DNA of 64,000 bases, from assembly GCA_022059125.1 (NCBI GenBank), contig JAEUWY010000008.1, positions 1,240,001 through 1,304,000 on the forward strand, written 5' to 3'. Position 1 is the stretch's first letter. The number at the start of each line of letters is the position of its first letter. Both the position numbers and the translations under genes were made by a program. This stretch comes from Corynespora cassiicola. Taxonomy: Eukaryota; Ascomycota; Dothideomycetes; Pleosporales; Corynesporascaceae. The notes beneath the pieces are model-generated. The model searched no databases. It worked only from the letters and a program-made list of their open reading frames with translations, and had not been told where the DNA came from. Shown here piece after piece: positions 56,424 to 64,000 of the stretch.

Positions 56424-56708
56424 ATGTACCCTGAAGAAGACATAGCTAAATGGCACGAAGATCAGTGTTTTGAAAGCAACCTGCTCGCTGTTGCTGTGGA
56501 GGAAATGTATCACGACAGAATCAGGGCAATGCAGGCACTGGAGACATGGGAAGCCCGTTGCTTCAAGATGCGAGATAAACTTGAATATCTGTTGGAGGAA
56601 AACGAACGGAAAGGGGCGAGGATTGAGGAGTTGATGGAGACATTGTATCAGATAGCTGACGATATCGAGTGTGCCCTTACTCTTATTCAGCTTTCCAACG
56701 GGAAATAG
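56424..56708 (+). CDS. Small coiled-coil protein, 5' end unresolved
   Basis: From the ATG at 56424, 94 residues read as a charged helix (MYPEEDIAKWHEDQCFE, MRDKLEYLLEENERKGARIE, ELMETLYQIADDIECA). The frame is open upstream to at least 56253 with less convincing sequence, so an additional 5' exon is likely. It is similar in style to the coiled-coil genes at 52.8, 58.2 and 60.1 kb. Function is unknown. Confidence 0.5.
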   Translation: MYPEEDIAKWHEDQCFESNLLAVAVEEMYHDRIRAMQALETWEARCFKMRDKLEYLLEENERKGARIEELMETLYQIADDIECALTLIQLSNGK

Positions 56709-57048
56709 AACTTAGCAATGATGCACCATTTTTGGAGATTTGATGAGACCACACAATTGCCGAAGCCCAATTTGAAGCAGTGCGGGATATCCGGAATCGA
56801 TTTTTAGTCTACTCCCTTATTAGGACAACCTTTCCGTTTGGGCAGTTTCTAATAACAATGTGCCTTGCTGTGCCACAATGAACCGCGCCCAGGTACCAGC
56901 TTCTGTGCCGTACGGGGCCCTTGAATCCGCCCCGAGTGATCTACGAACGCGTCACGGGTCCCGCGCGGTAATTTCAAGCAGGGATGCGAACCCCGAGACA
57001 TACGTGCCACTCTTCCCACGCTTTTACTGAGGTCTTTCCGAACCATCC

Positions 57049-57680
57049 GAGCCAATCCCGCGCGTGCTCCCAATTACTGGAGTGCGCGCACCATATTCCC
57101 ACTCTTTGCATCCGAGCTAATTCCGTACGTGCTCCCACGTTCAGGAGTACGCACACCGTATTCTTACTCCTTGAATTCGAGCTAATCCCGTGCGCGCTCC
57201 CAGCTCCTGTGTTTAGGCATGCATCTGGGAAAACATCCCGTGCGTGCTCCCACTCTCTGTATCGAGCATCCCGCACAATCTCTCAATCCCGCACGAACCA
57301 CCAATTCCTGTATCGAGCATCCCGCACAATCTCTGAATCCCGCACAAACCACCAATTCCTGTATCAAGCATCCCGCACAATCTTCAATCCCGCACAACCC
57401 ACCAATTCCTGTACCGAGCATCCCGCACAATCTTCAATCCCGTACAAACCACCAATTCCTGTACCGAGCATCCCGCACAATCTATGAATCCCGCACAAAC
57501 CACCAATTCCTATCAAGCATCCCGCACAATCTTCAATCCCGTACAACCCACCAATTCCTGTGTTTAGGTATCTATATAGGAAATCATCCCGTACGTACTC
57601 CCACTTCCTGAAATGCGCGCACCGTCTTGCCCCTTGAGTATCGAGCTAATCCCGTGCGTGCTTCCAATCTCTGTATATAG
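57049..57680. repeat. Composite minisatellite with two related units
   Basis: The first part has units of about 65 bp beginning GAGCTAATCCCGTGCGTGCT (variants GAGCCAATCCCG, GAGCTAATTCCG). It passes into six units of 48-51 bp at 57264-57561, each GAGCATCCCGCACAATC, then AATCCCGCACAAACCACC and AATTCCTGTATC. The array ends with another copy of the long unit near 57642. ORFs across it are just repeat translations. Confidence 0.85.
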
Positions 57681-57794
57681 ATACGTATCTGGGATCGCGC
57701 ACTGCCAATTTTAAGATTGCGCCTCTACTCTTGGAATATTCGTGCATACTCAAATAATCCTCGATAATAGCTGTAAATATGTGGCTAGTTATTT

Positions 57795-58088
57795 CTAATA
57801 GAGGCTATTATAAGTGCAACGATAATGTCGAGGGTAAATTGCGTAAAGAAGTCCGTGTACAGCCCAGTAAGACCGTAGGATCTCTACTCGTACTGGACGC
57901 CCAAGCTCATCTTCCACGCTATAGATCTTTCCATTATGCCCAACTACAAAACATTGCAAAACAAGATCCACTAGAACGGGTCCACGCCAGCAGAGAAAGC
58001 TTCTGGGAATGTATCCATAGAGCAAATTTTCACAAGAAGGACACTGCTCACTGTGATGCTCGAGGAGATTCATATATAGATATTCCAT
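57795..58088 (-). CDS. Small CxxC protein, unknown
   Basis: From the ATG at 58088 (an upstream in-frame ATG lies at 58154), about 97 residues include QCPSCENLLYG, then RGPVLVDLVLQCFVV and GKIYSVEDELGRPVRVEI. This recalls small fungal proteins with one CxxC pair followed by a conserved 'VQVEIP' segment. The opposite strand also has an ORF of similar length, but it lacks such features. It could bind a metal with a partner. Confidence is limited by the absence of a full family match. Confidence 0.45.
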   Translation of the reverse strand: MEYLYMNLLEHHSEQCPSCENLLYGYIPRSFLCWRGPVLVDLVLQCFVVGHNGKIYSVEDELGRPVRVEILRSYWAVHGLLYAIYPRHYRCTYNSLY

Positions 58089-58219
58089 TCGGGTCGGCCG
58101 TCTGGAGAAGGATGAAATGATTGGTTTCGCGAACTGAACCTTAGGAGTAAACATAATGGTTGTGTAATGAGTTCAACGATATGGTTGTCCATCGCTCTAT
58201 GTATCTACGAAACCCCAGA

Positions 58220-58591
58220 TCACGATTCCATATCCTGATTCCCGTGTTTCTGAATCCCTCCCCCGTTCTCAGTATTCAGCATTACGGGCTTGAGAACGAT
58301 AAAGCTGTAAATTCTCTTGATCCAATTTTCAAGTGTGTCCACATCTCCCCGCAGAGATTGGACTTTACTACTATGAGTCAGAATAGTTCAGAGCCTCACA
58401 AGTATAGCGTACTTCTCAAGCTGGATAATTTTCTGTTGCATGTCTTCTGAAGTTGTTTGGGAGGAGTGAAATGTGTCATCGAACAAAGCCATCCATTCAG
58501 GACTGGGGTCAAAGTAGGGTGCAGTTGGGTCGAGGATAAACCCGTTGTCGCAGGTAGATAGACTGGGGACATCAGATACTTGTTGAGGCAT
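58220..58591 (-). CDS. Small coiled-coil protein
   Basis: Exons 58413..58591 and 58220..58370 (42-nt intron, GTACGC...CTCATAG, TTCTGAC branch) give 109 residues. The N-terminus is acidic and aromatic (DPTAPYFDPSPEWMALFDD). A helix with heptads follows across the splice: TSEDMQQKIIQLEN, then SKVQSLRGDVDTLENWI. The tail is short and polar. The intron is short but keeps the heptad pattern. The layout (acidic N-terminus, helix, short tail) resembles the other small genes in the element. Function is unknown. Confidence 0.5.
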
Positions 58592-58900
58592 CGTTAGGTT
58601 CGCTATATTCTGATTTCAATCAAAGCAGAGTGATGTGAAGTTGTATGTAATTGCCATGGTGGAGGTTTAAGTTTTTAAACGTTGTGTCACGTGCATTAAG
58701 CGCCGGAATGCAGCGAACGGTATATGGGTTAAACTAACATTAGCCACTATTAGCCGCCTTCCGAAGCCCTGACTGAAGGATTCCATAGTGCAAAACACTC
58801 TAATGGCACTAGTTCAGTGAATGGCACTAGTATGCCGTTCTCGGGTTGCTGCGCCACATAGCGATGCTTTAGGATTAGCACTAGACTGCCTTACTCGCTC

Positions 58901-59826
58901 TCAATCACTCACCGGACGATCAAGCTTGACAATTCCCGACCGGTCTTTGTTGAACAGGTCGTCCAAGAAGTCCACCAAGAGCTTATGGCCACTCCATCCC
59001 CCACCATTCTTCAAACCAAAGATCTGATTAAGTTCTCTCTGGTGCCGCACGTATGTACCGTCGCGAAGGTGCTTACTCGGCGCTCCCTCCATGCACTCAA
59101 GAAGGGTGAACCCTAGTAGTTCGAGGTCGACGTTGGGACCCACATCCGCAGTTTGGAGGGCGCAGTCATCAAAATCCGCTATTGACTCGACTTAGAATAG
59201 TTGTGTCATTAGTTGGGTGGCTGACCTAGAAGAACCCTGCCGCTCCCTCCACAGATTCTGATTGCTGAAGGTGAGATGGTATTGTGAATAACTCCAGCAG
59301 CAGCTATGTGTCTGACTGCGAAGAATATCTAAGTTGATCAACAAAGGCACAGGCGTGAAGCATGTTGCAACCGTACGGAGTGAGCAATTGCTAGAATATG
59401 GGGCTCTTCTAGGCGGATATGCACATTGAGAACCTCTTCAAGCGTGAATCGTGAATATTCAAAGCGGAAGTAAAGAGAATCCTCATGTTCGAACATATCT
59501 TCCAGTTTCAGAATATTCGGATGAATAAGAGGCTTCACCTTGTCAAGATGCTTCCTGCCATTATCGAGCTTCATCTGTCTCAACATCGTCAATTTACCTT
59601 TTAGTACACCGATATGCCATTGATGACTGTCTTGCTCCAGGTCCCCGAGATGATGTATATTCGTCCACGGACTTACACAATGCAACGTCGGCTCCGAGGT
59701 CGCATTGCTTGAAGGAGTCCTTATTTTGTTCGTGTTCTTACGTGACTCAAATAGCAGAGCCGCTTTAGTCGGTAACTGGGGTCGTGGGTGGCGTTGGAAC
59801 GCTTCTTCATTAGGCTTAGCACTCAT
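58901..59826 (-). CDS. Protein-kinase-like protein, possibly degenerate
   Basis: From the ATG at 59826, the first exon reads WHIGVLKGKLTMLRQMKL, then HPNILKLEDMFEHEDSLY and RFEYSRFTLEEVLNVH, which resembles a kinase N-lobe with its hinge. Downstream, RHIAAAGVIHNTISPSAIRI stands where the catalytic loop (HRDxxxxN) should be. After an intron (GTCAGC...GTCAATAG near 59175-59222), ADFDDCALQTADVGPNVDLELLGFTLLE matches the DFG region and helix F. The catalytic Asp of HRD is replaced (HNT), so it is probably a pseudokinase. The splice between about 59340 and 59380 does not keep frame with the obvious donor GTACGG and acceptor CTTCGCAG, so the gene may be broken or use an unusual site. Confidence 0.5.
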
Positions 59827-60114
59827 TGTTGGTTAAACTGAGAGCTAGTCGCTCTAGGAAGGGGTTTTGTCTCTATTTCAGGAGCGAAAAGGCTCTCATA
59901 CTGTCTACTGAATACCGAAATCATCTATTCAGACTACCGTTAGACGTATGCTAGTTAGCAGTTCGTTCCTGTGTTCCTTAAACTCCGATAACGGTAAACA
60001 GTATAATGCATGCACATCCCGTCATTTCTCTTGCAAAGTACAAAAAGCTAGAGAAGGGGTGCAAGCTTCCATGAGCCCCTTTACTACCATATTAAACTTC
60101 TGCCTCCTACAGTT

Positions 60115-60731
60115 ATGGAACCTGATCGAGTGACTTCTTCAGGGGCAGCTGCCGTGCCAAGTGGATCAATGGAACGACAGGAAGCTACCAACTATTGGAA
60201 CTCAACGATGCCTCAACAAGAAGACCTTTACTTACGGCTTTCACAAATCTTACAATACGAGATATTGCACCACAAGCAGACTCGGGCGGAATTGTATGCT
60301 GAACAACGTCGACGTGGCGAACTAGAAAATTTCGTTCAGCAACAAGCACAGACTATATCTCACTGGGAAAGATCTTACCGGATAGTTCATAATTCACTTG
60401 AGGAACACAGAACTCAAAATATGAACGTCAAGCGAGAAATGGAAGCTATTAATGCTGAACTTGGGCGCTTTAAACAAGTTTGTATTTGTTTCCTGCTTGA
60501 AAATATTTCTGACTATCTACGCAGGCCTCTAACGGACCTCTAAATGGCGAAGGAACTCAATTCAGTATTGCAGACATGTCAGGGGCAGGGCCCAAAGAGA
60601 GGCACTCAATAGAGCCTATGTGTGGGCACAGAAGAGTAAACGAAGACGCTGATGATGGAGATTTAGAGCAGGCATGGCAGTTGGAATTTGTTCGGGACGT
60701 TGAGGAGCACTTCAATCTGGCAAAGTCATAG
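60115..60731 (+). CDS. Small coiled-coil protein
   Basis: Exons 60115..60477 and 60525..60731 (47-nt intron, GTTTGT...CTACGCAG) give 189 residues. A glutamine-rich helical region dominates exon 1 (LRLSQILQYEILHHKQT, AELYAEQRRRGELENFVQQQ, EHRTQNMNVKREMEAINAE). Exon 2 is acidic, with NEDADDGDLEQAWQLEFV. It is likely a dimerising, perhaps nuclear, protein with an acidic tail. No catalytic domain is seen. It is part of the run of small helical genes in the candidate element. Confidence 0.6.
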
Positions 60732-60831
60732 AAGTTGAGATAATGAGAATGTTTTAAATTTAATTTTGATTGGCAATGAAATAAAACATTTGACTATTTA
60801 ACTGACTGTTTATCGACCAGATGTGGACCCT

Positions 60832-62250
60832 TCAATGATTTGGTGTATAGTCATCGTCGTTCTCATCTCCATCATCCATGGGGATTTCACCACTCTGCCT
60901 TTCAGCCTCCACTTCACGTAAGCGCGCCAACCTTCGTCCAAACTCGCGTAGGTTTTCTTGTTCTTGCTCAGTCAAGGCTTTTTTTAATAGTCTAGGCTCA
61001 AGTTTCTGCCAACGGATGCATAGCTTTTCTGCCTTCCCCGGAGATAAATCGTTGTGCTCTTGAAAATGGCACCCTGCTTTATTTATCTTCTTCTGGAATC
61101 CCCAAAGTCTCTTGAACTCATACAGGGCCTCGCCTTTGTAGATTTCAATCCACTGCTCTTCTACGTTTTTCCATTCAATCCAAACCATATTCTTCCTTTC
61201 TTCTTTGTGCGATTCTAGCGTCCAATCGATTATACCGAGTGGACGTTTGGGCGGTTGACTCCGCCTGGCCTTTTTCTTGCTCCTGGAATTGTAATTATGG
61301 GCCTCTTCATCGGAATCTTCGATTAATATAGATTTTCTTTCATTATTATCAATAATGATAATTGAAGATTCCTTGTCCGGTCCTGTTGATTTGGTTCCAA
61401 TTTGTAAAGTCTGTACTCCAGTGCCTTCAGAGATACCGTAGTCTTGGCTCGATTGCGTTTCCACTTTTTCTGCGGTGTTCTTTTTGTTTGCATCAGCTTC
61501 CATCCACAAGATCTCTTCCACCGACGAAACAGCTTCCACCGACGAGACAGCTTCCACCGACGAGAGAGCTTCTATTAGAGAGACCGTTTCTCCTGACGAG
61601 CCGGCTCCCATCGGCGAGACTGCTTCTATTGGGGCGGCAGTAGGTGGGCCAGATCGTATAGATGTGTAGTCCACTGATAGGGGACTCTGATGGTCGGATG
61701 CCGCTATCATATCTTCCGAGGGCTCGTCTTGTGGCAAGCCATCACTGAGCTGCAGATATAGCTCGCTACCAAAGGTCCAATTTTCCATTCCTTCTAGCTC
61801 TCCACCATCAAATTTGAAGATATCATTCGTCGTGATGTCGAAACATTTTCCGCTATCGATAAGCTCTTTACTATCAAGCCAGGAACCTTCCAGAATTGAC
61901 GATTGGCTTTCGTTCGTGTTATCGGCGGCTTTTTCCCTACTTAGAGTAGAAGCGCATTCCTGGTACTTATCGACAACAATATTTGGCGATATTTTGAAAC
62001 GTTTTTCCGCATTGATACTAGTGGAGCTAGGTCGCCGCTTTAAAGAATTTGATTGGGTGTTGGATAGCCCTACTTTGGGGCTGGGAGTTCTTTCAGTCTC
62101 GTTAGAGGCACTTGGAGTCCCAAGAGGTGATGACCTTGCCAACTTCTGATCGACGGAGGCACACTGCGGGATCATGTTATCGTCGGCGAGCCACGAATAG
62201 GTTGGGTTGTTCAGCAATGCGTATAAGTCTGATTCAAATGTAGCGGACAT
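60832..62250 (-). CDS. Probable nuclear protein with SUMO-interaction-like motifs
   Basis: This intact single-exon gene encodes about 472 residues from the first ATG at 62250; 62274 is a TTG. The N-terminal half is serine-rich and disordered with basic patches (SLKRRPSSTS, AEKRFKISP). A small repeat SSVEAV occurs near residue 240. Two hydrophobic-then-acidic motifs, SSIIIIDNNE and SILIEDSDEE, look like SUMO-interacting motifs. A basic stretch (SRSKKKARRSQPPKRP) may be a nuclear-localisation signal. The C-terminal 130 residues are ordered and tryptophan-rich (GIIDWTLESHKEERKNMVWI, EWKNVEEQWIEIYKGEALYE) and could be a DNA- or protein-binding domain that I do not recognise. It is a large cargo-region gene. 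Confidence 0.6.
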   Translation of the reverse strand: MSATFESDLYALLNNPTYSWLADDNMIPQCASVDQKLARSSPLGTPSASNETERTPSPKVGLSNTQSNSLKRRPSSTSINAEKRFKISPNIVVDKYQECASTLSREKAADNTNESQSSILEGSWLDSKELIDSGKCFDITTNDIFKFDGGELEGMENWTFGSELYLQLSDGLPQDEPSEDMIAASDHQSPLSVDYTSIRSGPPTAAPIEAVSPMGAGSSGETVSLIEALSSVEAVSSVEAVSSVEEILWMEADANKKNTAEKVETQSSQDYGISEGTGVQTLQIGTKSTGPDKESSIIIIDNNERKSILIEDSDEEAHNYNSRSKKKARRSQPPKRPLGIIDWTLESHKEERKNMVWIEWKNVEEQWIEIYKGEALYEFKRLWGFQKKINKAGCHFQEHNDLSPGKAEKLCIRWQKLEPRLLKKALTEQEQENLREFGRRLARLREVEAERQSGEIPMDDGDENDDDYTPNH

Positions 62251-63557
62251 AGCGGCAGTAGGTGAGGAATTCAAATGATTGTCTTGAACGAGGTAGCATC
62301 TCGCTCTTAAATACTCGTCATATGAGTAAAAGTATTGGCGGGGTACGTATCATTAGAGCCAGGGTATAAGACAATGTTGGTGGCAGTGTTGCAGAATGTG
62401 AGCTTAATATAGTAGTAATGTGAATGGCGTGCGTAAAGACTAGGGTTTGTGGGTAAGCTACTGGCTCTCAGGCTTTCCCCCAAGGCTCTCTTCGACTCTA
62501 AGCCTGCATTGGCGCTTTGAATTGCAACTGGTCACCCGCAGTGTCTTTCATAACATCTATCTATTGGTGGAAAGGCATTATAGCTCCAACACGCGTCCCC
62601 ACTACTCTTTACTTAGAAGCGCTTGAATTTATGCAAACCAAAGCGCCGGATTACGCTTCTCGTTCATGAAAATAGCAACAAACCGTTCGGTACTAGCCCT
62701 GATGTCCTTTCCAGGTCCAGACGTTACCGCGCCAAAAGTACTGGCTGACAAGGCCATGTCTTTACCCTCAACAGTGCCACCCTACCCCAGCAGCATTGAT
62801 ACAGCTCATACCACGCCACTTGAGTGCTTGGTCTTGAGTTTTTTTCAAAATTATAGCGTGTCGTAGGTGCCAACACATAGTTATAGGTAGAGGTTGAGGT
62901 AGATTCCAGTCAGTATCAGATGAGTTGGCCTTTTGCCACACGCGGCAAATACAGCTTACATGACACACAAGTTCTTTGTAGCTCCATAGTCTCTTCTCAG
63001 TCTATAAAGTCAATCTGATTAACTCTTTCTCTTGATGCAATCCATCAGAGTCACCAGAAATTTGGCTTATGGATTGATACGGCGAGATATTCTTCTCTAA
63101 TCTTCCTAGCACTGGCTTTGTAATGGAGTCCAATCCAGAACTCTTACTTATAGAACTTCGGGTAAATATCAGAAATATCACAGGGCTATTTTGATCTTCA
63201 AAGAAGAAATTGTATTAGACTTAGCCAGCTATCAATCGTAAAGGCAAGACATGCCACTTTGTTGAGGCTAAAATTAATTCTTAAGCGTCAATACATTGAT
63301 ACCTTACACGTTCCACCAACTTTTTGGTACAAAACACTAGCAAAATGACTATCGCATGATTATGATCAGTATGGGTTCCAAAAAGCCACTAACCCTCTCC
63401 TAGCCCCTTCAAGTTCAAATCTTCCCATCTCTCCTCAGGTGTATTGTCCTATCTTTGCTCCTAGTTAGAAAGGTATAAAAGCAACTGGTTTTTTTGCTTG
63501 AACATGCTGCTTTTGGTAGCAAGCTTTTGAAACCTCAAGCTCTGATCAATCGAAACA
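62251..63557. other. Intergenic region
   Basis: Short ORFs only; none shows a domain. The 66-codon plus-strand ORF around 62666-62866 has proline-rich sequence but no support. Confidence 0.45.
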
Positions 63558-63665
63558 CGAGCGCCTACGGGACATAAACCCCCAGTCCATCCGTGCCCCT
63601 GCACTGAAGTAGAAAATGAGGTCTTATATCTCCTGGACTGTGGGTTTATTTCCCGTAAGCGCTCG
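63558..63665. repeat. Near-perfect inverted repeat (~32-bp arms)
   Basis: The left arm 63558-63589 (CGAGCGCCTACGGGACATAA, ACCCCCAGTCCA) is mirrored by the right arm 63634-63665 (GGACTGTGGGTTTATTTCCC, GTAAGCGCTCG) with about three mismatches and a 44-bp loop. It can form a strong hairpin or be the ends of a very small non-autonomous element. A weaker extension pairs CCGTGCCCCTGC with GCAGGGGC at 63694-63701. Confidence 0.75.
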
Positions 63666-64000
63666 TGATGCACGGGATCTTATTTCCCGCAGGGGCGATT
63701 GTAGAATGCGGGCTGGCGGCGTCGAGGGGCACAGGACTACGTCATAATTAGCCGCTATGCAGCGGATAGGGGATATTGGCTGGTATGGGCCGAGGTGCCG
63801 CAGGGGACAAATGTCCGTGTTTTCTGGTCGTTTAGGAGAAGTACCTACCTGCTACTGAAGGTGAGGGCGGGGATCACGGGACAGGGGGTTCGGATATTGG
63901 CGCCGAAGCTCCGAGTGGCTGTGCGTGTGGTTGTGCGTGGCTGGCGGAAGGAATATGGGACAGTGTCGCTCGTTGGTGACAAAATGGAAACAGTGAAGAA
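63666..64000. other. GC-richer end of the window
   Basis: No gene is supported. The sequence is clearly more GC-rich than the preceding 1.3 kb, so another gene or a different compositional block may begin beyond the window. Confidence 0.4.

Larger units (their letters stand above)
44366..64000 (+). mobile_element. Candidate Starship giant transposon, left part (captain end)
   Basis: The left edge is placed at the break in the 5S rRNA gene. A DUF3435 tyrosine recombinase starts 310 bp inside, transcribed inward, and accessory genes follow, including a ferric reductase. That arrangement is the definition used for Starships: a captain at the 5' end and diverse cargo with ferric reductases over-represented. 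The other half of the 5S gene, expected at the right end, was not found up to 64000, so the element should extend beyond the window. No terminal repeat was identified. The alternative is a 5S pseudogene next to an unrelated recombinase copy. Confidence 0.6.

Noticed and set aside
56849..57611. Several ORFs with repeated NPARTTNSCIEHPAQS-like protein sequence
   Set aside because: They are frames of the non-coding minisatellite; unit lengths are not all multiples of three and there is no start context.
56880..57700. CRISPR-like array
   Set aside because: Repeats are contiguous, variable units without regular unique spacers, and the genome is eukaryotic.
57779..58120. Plus-strand 113-codon ORF
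   Set aside because: Antisense to a better candidate with a CxxC motif on the minus strand; no features of its own.

Overview
The window is chromosomal DNA of a filamentous ascomycete (Pezizomycotina). Genes carry 0-4 short introns (mostly 45-107 nt) with GTANGT-type donors and CTAAC/CTGAC branch motifs. Gene families are typical of these fungi: HET-domain proteins, a Zn2Cys6 regulator, FAS1, a BBE-like flavoenzyme, a rhodopsin-like membrane protein and a fungal two-domain diterpene cyclase. I cannot fix the class or genus from the sequence alone.

Left arm (0-25 kb) mixes accessory and core genes. Accessory: two HET-domain genes (0.1-2.5 and 11.2-13.7 kb), a small secreted protein, a five-exon BBE-like FAD oxidoreductase and an SDR. 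Core: an MTHFS-like folate protein, an FHA-kinase-FHA checkpoint kinase (Rad53/Chk2 type), the ER lectin OS-9/Yos9 ending in KDEL, a second SDR, cytidine deaminase and the mitochondrial Fe-S co-chaperone Jac1/Hsc20.

Middle (25-40 kb): a Zn2Cys6 regulator, a GPI-type fasciclin protein, a bifunctional labdane-type diterpene synthase (DADD class II motif plus DEFME and NDVGSLARD class I motifs), an ent-kaurene-oxidase-like P450, a second P450 and a rhodopsin-like membrane protein. The cyclase and the two P450s are adjacent and on the same strand, and look like the core of a diterpenoid gene cluster. No GGPP synthase was found.

Right (40-64 kb): an uncharacterised membrane-anchored protein, an intron-containing tRNA-Pro(AGG), a broken glutathione S-transferase gene, then a 5S rRNA gene cut off about 20 nt from its 5' end. 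About 310 bp beyond the cut starts an intact five-exon DUF3435 tyrosine recombinase with a C2H2 tail, transcribed away from the 5S fragment. It is followed by 17 kb of accessory genes: two short MADS-like proteins, an intact ferric reductase, several small coiled-coil proteins, a kinase-like gene and a probable nuclear protein with SUMO-interaction-like motifs. This matches the left end of a Starship giant transposon (captain recombinase at the 5' edge, ferric reductase cargo) inserted in a 5S rRNA gene. The right end is not in the window. The element, its boundary and its cargo are the main discovery candidate.

Exon boundaries were read by eye from splice signals and frame continuity; unresolved junctions are stated in the entries.
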